A DNA stretch of 64,000 nt from Bremerella sp. JC817 (lineage in GTDB: Bacteria; Planctomycetota; Planctomycetia; Pirellulales; Pirellulaceae): NCBI RefSeq assembly GCF_040718835.1, contig NZ_JBFEFG010000266.1, forward strand, positions 124,001 through 188,000, in the 5' to 3' direction. Shown one piece after another: positions 25,738 to 35,994 of the stretch. Both the position numbers and the translations under genes were made by a program. Under the pieces are notes generated by a model. It was not told where the DNA came from, made no database searches, and was given only the letters and a program-made list of their open reading frames with translations. Every line of letters starts with the position of its first letter. Position 1 is the stretch's first letter.

Positions 25738-26232
25738 GTGGCGCGAGAAGACTTGATTCTCGATCCTGCGTCGATCGATTTCGATAACGTAGTTGCAGAC
25801 CTCGAAGGGGTGCGCAAGACGAATCCTCAACGCTACGAGATGGAACAGCTCTCCGGCATCGTTTACGACGACGGGGAAGCGGGCATCTGCGCTGGCTACC
25901 TCGATATCGCCGAAGATGCGTTCTGGGTACGGGGGCACATGCCGGGTATGCCGCTGATGCCGGGCGTACTGATGTGCGAAATGGCAGCCCAGGTCAGTAC
26001 CTGGTATGTCGTCACGCACGATCTGATGCCAGGCAAGCGGATGGGTTTTGGCGGACTGGATGAAGTTAAGTTCCGTGGCATCGTCCGCCCGGGCGATCGC
26101 CTGGTTTGCATTCTGAAGCAGACTCGCTACCGTCCGAACCGCATGCTGGTTTGCAACTTCCAGAGCTTCGTCGGTACCACGATGGTGGCCGAAGGGGTGA
26201 TTCGGGGCATTCCACTTCCGGATGCGATCTAG
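25738..26232 (+). CDS. FabZ/FabA-like hotdog-fold dehydratase
   Basis: 164 residues starting at the GTG at 25738, which has GAAGG seven bases upstream. An upstream TTG at 25693 lies in the preceding terminator and is unlikely. The hotdog core carries the FabZ signature FWVRGHMPGMPLMPGVLMCEMAAQ, split here as catalytic His67 in WVRGHMPGMP and Glu81 in VLMCEMAAQ. It probably dehydrates a 3-hydroxyacyl thioester. The N-terminal 40 residues are longer than in housekeeping FabZ, and no other fatty-acid gene is nearby, so it may be a specialised paralogue. The rhomboid gene follows 55 bases downstream. Confidence 0.82.
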   Translation: MAREDLILDPASIDFDNVVADLEGVRKTNPQRYEMEQLSGIVYDDGEAGICAGYLDIAEDAFWVRGHMPGMPLMPGVLMCEMAAQVSTWYVVTHDLMPGKRMGFGGLDEVKFRGIVRPGDRLVCILKQTRYRPNRMLVCNFQSFVGTTMVAEGVIRGIPLPDAI

Positions 26233-26287
26233 CACACGCTGGGGTGCGGCCTCGACTGCTTAGCCGAATCTCCGCTGGTAAATCCCC

Positions 26288-27145
26288 ATGCTGTTCCCGC
26301 TGATCGACGAAAATCCGACGCGCCGCTGGCCGATCGTGACCGTCGGCTTGATCGTGGTGAACAGCATTATCTTTCTGGCGATGCTGGGGCTCGATCCGGT
26401 CGAGCATAACCTGGCGTTCACTCGCTACGGCTTCGTGCCGGCCCGGTTTACATCGGCAGTGCAAGGTGGCCCTGCAATCGATCTCGATCTGCGTGACCTT
26501 CTGGGGGATTCCCCCGAGGCCCGAGAAGTGCTCGAGCAAAGTGGCGTCGAAACGCGTGTGAACTTGTCGGCCAATTTGTCGGCGGTGACGACCACGATCT
26601 TTACGTCGATGTTCCTCCACGCTGGTTTTGCCCATCTGCTGGGCAACATGTGGTTCCTGTGGATCTTTGGCAACAACGTCGAAGATCGCCTGGGGCATGT
26701 GCCGTACTTGTTGTTTTATTTGTTCGGTGGCGTGTGTGCGGCGTTGGCTCACTGGGCGGCAGTCAGTGGGATTAGTGCGCTGCTTCCGACCGTGGGGGCC
26801 AGCGGAGCGGTTGCCGTGACGCTGGGAGCCTATGCGGTGACATACCCACGAGCACATATCCACTGCGTCCTGTTCTTGATTATCATCTTCATGACGGTCG
26901 ATTTACCGGCGATTGCGGTGCTGGGCATTTGGATTGGCTGGCAGGTGATCGAAGGCATCGGCGCACTGCACTTGGGAATGGACGCCGGTGTCGCCTGGTG
27001 GGCACATATCGGCGGTTTCCTGTTTGGCATGGCCGTGATGGCTCTGCTTTCCCGCATTATTCCTGATACAACCTACTCTGCGATTCTGGCCCGAGAGCGA
27101 GCTTACCAGTTCGATCCCCGGCAGCGCGACGAGTTCCGTTTTTAG
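26288..27145 (+). CDS. Rhomboid-family intramembrane serine protease
   Basis: 285 residues with about six membrane spans. The catalytic dyad is Ser172 in TVGASGAVAVTLG and His240 in WWAHIGGFLFG. The loop-1 region has the family motif HAGFAHLLGNMWFLWIFG, including the conserved HxxxN feature. A hydrophilic insertion of about 60 residues after the first span (47-105) is typical of planctomycete and myxobacterial rhomboids. It cleaves membrane-embedded substrates, unidentified here. It may be co-transcribed with the FabZ-like gene and with trmB, which starts 21 bases downstream. Confidence 0.92.
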   Translation: MLFPLIDENPTRRWPIVTVGLIVVNSIIFLAMLGLDPVEHNLAFTRYGFVPARFTSAVQGGPAIDLDLRDLLGDSPEAREVLEQSGVETRVNLSANLSAVTTTIFTSMFLHAGFAHLLGNMWFLWIFGNNVEDRLGHVPYLLFYLFGGVCAALAHWAAVSGISALLPTVGASGAVAVTLGAYAVTYPRAHIHCVLFLIIIFMTVDLPAIAVLGIWIGWQVIEGIGALHLGMDAGVAWWAHIGGFLFGMAVMALLSRIIPDTTYSAILARERAYQFDPRQRDEFRF

Positions 27146-27166
27146 ACCCTTATTTCACGAATTGTC

Positions 27167-27820
27167 ATGGGCCGTAAAGCACTTCCGAAACTGAATCCTG
27201 ACGTCGATTTCTCGAAGCACTTTTTCACGCCAGAGGCGCTCGAGACGCAGCCAGACCTGCAGTCTTACTTTCCAGTGCAGCAACCGCTGGAAGTGGAAGT
27301 GGGGACCGGCAAGGGTTTGTTCATGAAGAATGCCTCGGGCATGACGCCGGGGCACAACTTCCTGGGAATCGAAATCGCCTTCAAGTATGCTCGCTTCGCA
27401 GGCTACAAGCTGGCCAAGGAAGGGCGGACCAACGCCGTCATGTTCCATGGCGATGGGCAGAAGATCTTCCGCGAAACGATTCCGGCCGAATCTTTGGAAG
27501 CGGTCCACGTGTACTTTCCAGATCCCTGGTGGAAGGCTCGGCATCACCGTCGGCGGTTGATGAACGAAGAATTCTGTCAGCAGATCGAACGTGTGCTGCG
27601 AGTTGGTGGCAAGCTGCATTTCTGGACCGACGTGCTCGATTACTTCGAGATGGCGGTCGAGTCCCTGCACAAGGTGACGAAGCTTCAAGGACCGATCGAC
27701 GTCGACGAATCGCCAGCCGAACACGACCTCGACTATCGAACCCACTTCGAGCGACGCATGCGGAAGAACGAGATGGATGTCTTCCGCAGCCAGTTTGTGA
27801 AGCAGGAACCAGTCGCTTAG
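27167..27820 (+). CDS. trmB: tRNA (guanine-N7)-methyltransferase TrmB
   Basis: 217 residues. Methylates N7 of G46 in tRNA using SAM. The SAM-binding motif is VEVGTGKGLFM, the family signature HVYFPDPWWKARHHRRRL holds the catalytic Asp, and LRVGGKLHFWTD follows. The C-terminal TxxE-like end (YRTHFERRM) fits. Start ATG 27167. It sits 21 bases after the rhomboid gene on the same strand and is closed by a terminator shared with convergent purF. Confidence 0.94.
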   Translation: MGRKALPKLNPDVDFSKHFFTPEALETQPDLQSYFPVQQPLEVEVGTGKGLFMKNASGMTPGHNFLGIEIAFKYARFAGYKLAKEGRTNAVMFHGDGQKIFRETIPAESLEAVHVYFPDPWWKARHHRRRLMNEEFCQQIERVLRVGGKLHFWTDVLDYFEMAVESLHKVTKLQGPIDVDESPAEHDLDYRTHFERRMRKNEMDVFRSQFVKQEPVA

Positions 27821-27849
27821 CGACTGCCACCCGTTCTCATTCGAAACAA

Positions 27850-27884
27850 CAAGAGCCCAGGTCGATCGACGGCCTGGGCTCTTG
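27850..27884. terminator. Bidirectional terminator between trmB and purF
   Basis: Perfect 12-base arms CAAGAGCCCAGG (27850-27861) and CCTGGGCTCTTG (27873-27884) with an 11-base loop, A-rich to the left and TGGTTTGT to the right. Confidence 0.85.
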
Positions 27885-27913
27885 GTTTGTCAGCGTGTTG
27901 CTAACGCAATGCG

Positions 27914-29536
27914 TTAGGCACCGGTCGAAGTCGCGGCGTGTTCTTCCTGGCGGCGTTCGTAGGTTCGGCTGCCTTCTTCGACGACTTCGTCCTTCGATTC
28001 CAGGGCGATCTGGTAAAGGCGTTCGCCACCTGGCGTTGGATATTCGCCGGTAATGCAGGCCTGGCAAAGCTTGTCGCCAGGGAAGTTGACCGCTCGAGCG
28101 ATCGAATCGACCGGCAAGTACCGCAGCGAGTCCGCACCGAGTTGCTCGGCCATGGCGTCTTGCATCTCTTCAGTCAGCAAATAGCTGTCTCCCATGAACT
28201 TGGGAGCGAACAACTCGCTGATCGTCGACATGTCGATGCCGTAGAAACACGGAGCGATAATCGGCGGGCATGCGACGCGTACGTGGATTTCCTTGGCACC
28301 GCCTCGTTCCCGCAGACGATTGATCAGCACCTTCATCGTGGTGCTACGCACGATCGAGTCTTCCACCAGAAAGATGCGCTTGCCTTCCAGGACTTCTCGC
28401 AGCGGCGTGTATTTGATTTCCGCGGCCCGACGGCGTTTGCTGCCGCTTTCGATGAAGGTTCGGCCGGAGTAGCGATTGCGGATGAGGCCTTCGCGGGAAG
28501 GAATGCCCAGCTTGAAAGCCATCGCGTCGGCAGCTGCCTTGCTGGTGTCCGGCACCGGGACAACGATCGTATCGCCATCGTCGAGTGGAATCTCGTTTCG
28601 TTCCTGTTCGATGGCCGCCAGTTCTTCGCCCAGGTTGGTTCGACTGACGTAGACACTTTGCCCGTCGAGCGTACTGGCGACGTTGGCGAAGTAGATCCAC
28701 TCGAAGAAACAGTGAGCCGTTCTCTTTGGTTCGATGAACTCGTGAACTTCGACCTTACCATCAGTGATTGTGACTGCGTGGCCTGGCTCGACGTTTTTGA
28801 TTTCGTCTTCTTCGAAGCCAATGTTGATCAGGGCGACACTTTCGCTCGCGGCGGCAAACAGCGATCCCTGGACGGCGTAGCACAGCGGCTTGATGCCGTA
28901 AGGATCACGAGCGACCAGCATCTCGCCATAGGCGTTCAGCATGACCATGCTGTAGGCCCCATCGAAACGGGGGGCGGCACGACGCAAGGCTTCGAGCATC
29001 GAGATTCGTTTCTCGCCGGTCATTTCCCGGCTGATCTCGTGCATGATGATTTCGGTGTCGGTTTCGCGGCTCAGGTGATGATCGTCGTCAGCCAGCAGAC
29101 GGTCGCGAAGCTCGCTATAGTTCGACAACTGCCCGTTGAATGCGAAGCTGAACCACTTGTGCTTCACCAGATGGTGCCGCTCGAAAGGCTGAGCGTAGCT
29201 TTTGTCGTCCTGGCCACAGGTCGCATAGCGAACGTGTCCGATGGCAGCACGGCCCGCGAATTCCCGCATCAGCGACTCGCTCTTGCCGCGATGCGACAAT
29301 CGAAACACTTCCTGGACGGTACCGATGTCTCGGTGAGTCGTGATCAGTTGGTTTCGTGTGGGATTGAAGGTCGTGAAGCCAGCCGCCAATTGCCCTCGAT
29401 TCTGGATATCCAAAAGCATTCGCGGCATGATTCGCGAAACTTCTTCCGGTCCTTGATCAGGGCAGAGAGGGCTTTCTCCAAGGCCAGGAAGGTGATAGAT
29501 CGCCGCGATACCACATTCGTGGAAGAGTTCACTCAT
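27914..29536 (-). CDS. purF: Amidophosphoribosyltransferase PurF
   Basis: 540 residues. First committed step of purine synthesis: PRPP plus glutamine gives phosphoribosylamine. The N-terminal nucleophile glutaminase has Cys8 after a seven-residue leader (MSELFHEC), [17 protein letters not shown] and NGQLSNY. The C-terminal phosphoribosyltransferase has the PRPP loop [12 protein letters not shown]. Cys residues in the last third ([25 protein letters not shown]) fit the Fe-S-type PurF of the Bacillus group. It is slightly longer than usual because of a charged C-terminal tail. Monocistronic and divergent from proB. Confidence 0.93.
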   Translation of the reverse strand: MSELFHECGIAAIYHLPGLGESPLCPDQGPEEVSRIMPRMLLDIQNRGQLAAGFTTFNPTRNQLITTHRDIGTVQEVFRLSHRGKSESLMREFAGRAAIGHVRYATCGQDDKSYAQPFERHHLVKHKWFSFAFNGQLSNYSELRDRLLADDDHHLSRETDTEIIMHEISREMTGEKRISMLEALRRAAPRFDGAYSMVMLNAYGEMLVARDPYGIKPLCYAVQGSLFAAASESVALINIGFEEDEIKNVEPGHAVTITDGKVEVHEFIEPKRTAHCFFEWIYFANVASTLDGQSVYVSRTNLGEELAAIEQERNEIPLDDGDTIVVPVPDTSKAAADAMAFKLGIPSREGLIRNRYSGRTFIESGSKRRRAAEIKYTPLREVLEGKRIFLVEDSIVRSTTMKVLINRLRERGGAKEIHVRVACPPIIAPCFYGIDMSTISELFAPKFMGDSYLLTEEMQDAMAEQLGADSLRYLPVDSIARAVNFPGDKLCQACITGEYPTPGGERLYQIALESKDEVVEEGSRTYERRQEEHAATSTGA

Positions 29537-29864
29537 AGAATCTCAGTTCAATCCTGCCGAGTTTGCAGAGACTCGCAACCTCACTGGGATGCGAGAGGGG
29601 CGTGGGCCGGAAACAGCAAGCACGAAGATATTGTAAAGACGCATCCTTGAATCCTCAACCGTCAACTATTCGAACTCTCGGATTCCCCCATCACGATGGG
29701 TGCTGATTTATGACCGATGGCACCGCTACCAACGACTTTATGGCCTGAACTTACGTCAGGCGGTCTCTCAGGGGCTCTAGCGGCAATCCCCCATGGCAAG
29801 CTGACCGTCAGGCTCTAAGATATCCGTACTGGCCCTCTCATTTTTTCCTTGAAACCTCGCCACT
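29537..29864. other. Divergent promoter region of purF and proB (328 bp)
   Basis: Non-coding spacer from which purF is read leftward and proB rightward. I looked for purine-type riboswitch or T-box features and found none. No promoter hexamer pair stood out. Confidence 0.5.
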
Positions 29865-31007
29865 ATGACCGACTTGCTGCGGCAGGAAATCACGACTTCC
29901 GCTCATACCATCGTCGTCAAAGTTGGGACGCGCGTCCTGACGACCGATCAGGGAGTCTTAAACGAAGACCAAATCACCCAACTGGGTAGGCAGTTAGCCG
30001 AACTTGCGGCAACGGGTCGCCGGGTCGTGCTGGTTTCAAGTGGGGCTGTCGGGGCCGGGATGAGCCAGCTGGGGCTCACCAAGCGGCCGACCGACCTTGC
30101 TCGGCTGCAGGCCGTCGCCGCCGTCGGTCAGGCCAAGTTGATCGAGATCTACGACCGGGCCCTGCGTGATAACGGTCGGCATGCGGCCCAAGTGCTGCTG
30201 ACCGCTGAAGATCTCGACGATCGCACGCGCTACTTGAACATTCGCAACACACTGCTGAGCGTGCTCGACTTCGGTGCCATTCCGATCATCAACGAGAACG
30301 ACACCGTGGCGGTCGAAGAACTGATGCTCACCTTCGGCGACAACGATCGCTTGGCCGCACGCGTTACGAATTTGATTCGTGCCCCTTTGCTGATTTTGCT
30401 TTCGGACGTGCAGGGTTTGTACAACGGTTCGCCGGAACTGTCCGAATCGAAGCTGCTGTCGGTGGTGCCGAAGCTGGACGAAGAAGTTCTTTCGTTTGCC
30501 CGCGACAAGAAGACCGGTCACTCGAAGGGGGGCATGGCCAGCAAGCTGGAAGCGGCTCGCATGGTGACCTCGACCGGCGAGAACATGATCATTGCCTCGG
30601 GGCGAATCCCGGACGTACTGACTAAATTGATCGCTGGTGAAGAGATCGGCACGCTGTTCCTGGCTCAAGGCAAAGCCGTTACGCCTCGCAAGCGTTGGAT
30701 TGGCTATTCGGTTCAACCTCGCGGCGATCTGATGGTCGACGATGGCGCCGCGCGTGCCCTGGGTGAAAAGGGTAAGAGCCTGCTGCCGATCGGCGTGACC
30801 GAAGTTCGCGGTTCGTTTGGCAAAGGGGACGTTGTCCGCGTCTGCAATGCCCAAGGGCAAGAGATCGCTCGGGGGCTGACCAATTATACTTCGGAAGAAG
30901 TGGGGCAGATTCTCGGAAGCCGCAGCGATCAGATCGAAGGGATTCTCGGAGTTCATCCCTACGACGAAATCATCCATCGCGACAACATGACCGTGAGTCG
31001 CGTCTAG
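29865..31007 (+). CDS. proB: Glutamate 5-kinase ProB with C-terminal PUA domain
   Basis: 380 residues. Phosphorylates glutamate in the first step of proline synthesis. The amino-acid-kinase domain shows VVKVGTRVLT, LVSSGAVGAGM, NENDTVAVEE and GTGGM-like HSKGGMASKLEAA. The PUA domain (about 285-370) begins near KRWIGYSVQPRGDLMVDDGAA and is found in full-length bacterial ProB. proA is not adjacent. The gene converges on a small hypothetical gene with a ten-base gap. Confidence 0.95.
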   Translation: MTDLLRQEITTSAHTIVVKVGTRVLTTDQGVLNEDQITQLGRQLAELAATGRRVVLVSSGAVGAGMSQLGLTKRPTDLARLQAVAAVGQAKLIEIYDRALRDNGRHAAQVLLTAEDLDDRTRYLNIRNTLLSVLDFGAIPIINENDTVAVEELMLTFGDNDRLAARVTNLIRAPLLILLSDVQGLYNGSPELSESKLLSVVPKLDEEVLSFARDKKTGHSKGGMASKLEAARMVTSTGENMIIASGRIPDVLTKLIAGEEIGTLFLAQGKAVTPRKRWIGYSVQPRGDLMVDDGAARALGEKGKSLLPIGVTEVRGSFGKGDVVRVCNAQGQEIARGLTNYTSEEVGQILGSRSDQIEGILGVHPYDEIIHRDNMTVSRV

Positions 31008-31017
31008 CCATCGACCG

Positions 31018-31464
31018 CTAAAACGCCTCGATCCGAATCGGGGCGCTGCCCGGCGAGAGCTCAAACATTGGATCGCTCGGGAAGCCAAGTTTCGCAATGC
31101 GTGCCATGGTCTGCTCCAGCATGGCACGATCGATCGACTGGCATTCCAGCACCACGATCAGCGTGACGAAGTGGGGCGGAGCTTTCTGGCGATAGGCATA
31201 AAGGCCTGGGGCTGCCGGCGTGACATGACCGAATGTATACGCCTGAATCAGGCAGGCGTCTTCGTGAAGTTCCCACCAGGCATCGACATTGCGGCAATCG
31301 GCGGGAGTGAGATCGAGTTCCGCTAGAAGGTCGGCGTCATCGGCAAACGGATGAATCGGAAGATATCGGCCGTAACCACCGGTATGCTGAGAAAGATTAC
31401 CGAGCGAGAACGCTGCCCGACTCTGAAAGTCAGACAGGCGTTCTCGCTGGTAATGGGTGGTCAT
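31018..31464 (-). CDS. Hypothetical protein
   Basis: 148 residues with no signal peptide, membrane span or motif I recognise. Its composition is that of a normal soluble protein with Trp, Cys and several acidic segments (FADDADLLAELDLTPADC), and it fits neatly between proB and the symporter. It lies 18 bases beyond the end of the symporter gene on the same strand, so it is probably the last gene of the DUF3311-symporter operon. Function unknown. Confidence 0.6.
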   Translation of the reverse strand: MTTHYQRERLSDFQSRAAFSLGNLSQHTGGYGRYLPIHPFADDADLLAELDLTPADCRNVDAWWELHEDACLIQAYTFGHVTPAAPGLYAYRQKAPPHFVTLIVVLECQSIDRAMLEQTMARIAKLGFPSDPMFELSPGSAPIRIEAF

Positions 31465-31482
31465 AAAGCGTCGGCCTGAGGT

Positions 31483-33500
<2,018 letters not shown>

Positions 33501-33501
<1 letters not shown>

Positions 33502-33725
33502 TACTCGCCTCCCTCCGCTTGCTTTTCTGCTTCTTCAATCAAGTCGGTTGGCCAGGCGAAAATAGTGGCCAGAAACCAGACGATGGCAGCACCGATGGAA
33601 ATGCCGGCTTGCCACAGCAGCGTGATCGGCATGAATCCGAACACCAAGGTGCCATTGTCCCAGAGCCAGAGGTCCTGGCGGAGAATGATAAGGGCTACAA
33701 CCAGTAGCCAGACCATGTATCTCAT
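33501..33725 (-). CDS. DUF3311-like small membrane partner of the symporter
   Basis: 74 residues starting at the ATG at 33725; a frame open to 33791 adds an unlikely polar leader. Two hydrophobic segments (MVWLLVVALIILRQDLWLW and MPITLLWQAGISIGAAIVWFLA) with the FGFMPITLLWQ stretch resemble DUF3311 proteins, which routinely precede SSS symporters. Its stop overlaps the symporter start, so the two are translationally coupled. It may assist assembly or activity of the symporter, as inferred from this constant pairing. Confidence 0.75.
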
Positions 33726-33994
33726 GGGTTTGCGGCCTTCGAGCTTGAGTGGGGCGGGCAAAACACGTTGAAAAGACAGTTGGTTGAACAACTATTGGGC
33801 CTATTCTAAACGTCTCTTTCGCGCGATGCCATACGAGATGCAGTAACTTTTCGCGGGGTATCGAATCGTTCCTTGCTTCACAGGTTTCATTGGAGAAATC
33901 ACGCTGGTGGTGGTACACTAAAAACACAGCGTTTTTGCAATTCCTTCCTAACAAGTCTGCTCCTGCTCCTACCGACCTTTCCGCGAGGCTCCTC

Positions 33995-35386
33995 ATGTCG
34001 AATTCGCTTTCCCGTCGTCAGCTCTTGGCTGCTTCTGTTTCCGGTGTTTTGCTGCCGACTGCGCTTCATGCTGCCGACCGCCAAGCGGAGACGCCAGGAC
34101 AAGTAACCGAACCAGAGCGAACGACAGCGGTCGCGGGCACCACCGACGTTATCGTTTGTGGTGGTGGACCTGCTGGGATTGCAACCGCCATCAGCGCGGC
34201 CCGAACCGGTGCTTCGGTGCAGATCCTGGAGGCCCATGGCTGTCTCGGGGGTGTGTGGACCAGTGGGATGCTTTCATACGTGATGGATGCCGAGAAGCCT
34301 GGTTTGAATGCCGAGCTTCCGCGGCGTCTCGAAGAGATGGACGCCTTTCGCCCGAGCGGTCCGAAGAACTACATCTACGACATCGAGAGCATGAAAGTGC
34401 TGCTCGAACAGATGTGCGACGAAAACAAGATCAAGGTCCAGTATCACACGCGGATCGTGGCGGTCGAGAAAGATGCCTCGAATCGTGTGCGTGGCGTGAT
34501 CACCGAGTCGAAGTCAGGTCGTCAGGCGTGGCGGGCCCATACGGTTGTCGATACGACCGGCGATGGCGATGTCGGCGCCTTGGCAGGCTGCGGTTGGGAA
34601 TTCGGACGCGATCAGGATTGTCCTTGCCAGCCGATGTCGATGATGGGAATCATCACCGCCAGTCCGGAAGCCTTGCAGCAGTTCGATCGTTTGAAGGGTG
34701 GCCAGACCAAAGACGAGTTCCGGGCATTCATTCAGAAAGCAGGTCACGATCCTTCCTATGCTAAGCCAACGCTATGGTACATGGGGGGAAGTGTTGCCGC
34801 GGTGATGATGAATCACGAGTATGGGGTCCGCCCGTTCGATGCCGCGGAAGTCACCGCCGCGACGATTCGTTCACGTCGCGAGTTGTACGAAATCTGCCAA
34901 GGACTGAAGAACCTGGGCGGAGCGTGGAGCGATTGTCGCCTCGTAACGACAGCCGAGCAGATCGGCGTGCGAGATGGTCGCCGCATCAAGGGACGCTACT
35001 TCGTGACGGTCGATGACGTTCGGCTAGGGGCTCGGCATGAAGATGCGATCTGCCGTAGCGAATTCAGTGTCGATATTCATGCCGCGACTAAGGAAGCGAA
35101 CAAGAAAGCGGCTTACGGTTCTGGGGGCGTGAAAGCAAAGCCGTTCGACATTCCGCTGCGGGCATTGATTGCCGCCGATGTCGATGGGTTGATGATGGCC
35201 GGACGCTGCATCAGTGGCGACTTCTTCGCGCATGCCAGCTATCGAGTGACTGGCAACGCGGTCGCCATGGGAGAAGCGGCCGGCGTTACATCGGCTTTGG
35301 CCGCACAAGAGGGTTGCCTCCCCCAGGATGTCGCCTGGAAGGGAGTCTCAGAAAAACTGCAATCGCTGCGAAAGCCGGTGGCTTAG
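33995..35386 (+). CDS. Tat-exported FAD-dependent oxidoreductase
   Basis: 463 residues from the ATG at 33995, chosen because it places the twin-arginine signal SRRQLLAASVSGVLLP at the N-terminus; the frame itself opens at 33890. The Rossmann FAD-binding motif VIVCGGGPAGIATAISAARTG (split as VIVCGGGPAGIA and following) comes at about 58-78, followed by GGVWTSGM, where a His/Thr-linked flavin loop lies in relatives. DTTGDGDVGALAG and the C-terminal AGRCISGDFFAHASYRVTG complete the FAD-binding fold of the PF12831 type. Probably a periplasmic dehydrogenase of unknown substrate. It converges with the chorismate-lyase-like gene with overlapping stops. Confidence 0.85.
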   Translation: MSNSLSRRQLLAASVSGVLLPTALHAADRQAETPGQVTEPERTTAVAGTTDVIVCGGGPAGIATAISAARTGASVQILEAHGCLGGVWTSGMLSYVMDAEKPGLNAELPRRLEEMDAFRPSGPKNYIYDIESMKVLLEQMCDENKIKVQYHTRIVAVEKDASNRVRGVITESKSGRQAWRAHTVVDTTGDGDVGALAGCGWEFGRDQDCPCQPMSMMGIITASPEALQQFDRLKGGQTKDEFRAFIQKAGHDPSYAKPTLWYMGGSVAAVMMNHEYGVRPFDAAEVTAATIRSRRELYEICQGLKNLGGAWSDCRLVTTAEQIGVRDGRRIKGRYFVTVDDVRLGARHEDAICRSEFSVDIHAATKEANKKAAYGSGGVKAKPFDIPLRALIAADVDGLMMAGRCISGDFFAHASYRVTGNAVAMGEAAGVTSALAAQEGCLPQDVAWKGVSEKLQSLRKPVA

Positions 35387-35907
35387 TCGCGCGTGACGAT
35401 TTCCAGCAGTTCGACGGCAGGCTCGCCGTTGCAATAGATCAAAGCCGTTCGACCATAAACGGTTTCGTTCGGCTCGAGGGCCAGCAACTCTTGCAGTTCG
35501 CCTGCGGGCTGAACGTGCCAGAGGCAAGTCAGCTGTACTTCTCGCAAGACGTTGTGCTCGATCAGGACACGTCCCAGTGGAATGCGTTCGCTTTTGATTT
35601 CGTTGGCCGGTTCGTCATCGAGGAACTCGCAGTTCAAGCGAACGATTCCGTACTGAACGACCTTGCCGTCGCTTTGCCGCGTGAGCAAAATCTTCCGCGA
35701 GTAATACTGGCCGTCGGTTCGTTTTTCGAGCACCTTCACGTCGACGTTGCAGCCATGAAACTGCTCGACGGTGACGGTCATGTGCTCGTTATGAGCCAGC
35801 AACTGATGGAAAGGGGGCGGGGTCTGCTGGGCCGAGACCTCTTCAAATTGCCCCAGTTCTTCTGCCCGATCGTAGAACAGGGCAATCAGTTCGCTAAGCT
35901 CAGGCAT
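35383..35907 (-). CDS. Chorismate-lyase-like (UbiC/DUF98 fold) protein
   Basis: 174 residues from ATG 35907; a TTG at 35973 would give 196. The sequence has the layout of the chorismate-lyase/UTRA-like fold: LLAHNEHMTVTVEQFHG near the N-terminus, YYSRKILL, VQYGIVRLN, then IPLGRVLIEHNVLREVQL and the C-terminal GRTALIYCNGEPAVELLEIV. Chorismate lyases make 4-hydroxybenzoate, an aromatic acceptor for prenyl chains. It is the third gene behind an SHC-family cyclase and a prenyl synthase, which makes an aromatic-prenyl role tempting, but activity cannot be read from sequence. The assignment is from remembered motif pattern, so moderate. Confidence 0.55.
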   Translation of the reverse strand: MPELSELIALFYDRAEELGQFEEVSAQQTPPPFHQLLAHNEHMTVTVEQFHGCNVDVKVLEKRTDGQYYSRKILLTRQSDGKVVQYGIVRLNCEFLDDEPANEIKSERIPLGRVLIEHNVLREVQLTCLWHVQPAGELQELLALEPNETVYGRTALIYCNGEPAVELLEIVTRD

Positions 35908-35994
35908 CGTATGGCGACAGGGATCCACATCAAATCCTTTTTCATGAAAAGGGAAGTCACTTGAGGTGGCCAACAGACTGGTCGAACGGTGGGG

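Noticed and set aside
27938..29650. 570-codon open frame antisense to purF
   Set aside because: It mirrors purF throughout; composition (Asp, Phe, Arg, His-rich) and lack of motifs mark it as a shadow frame.
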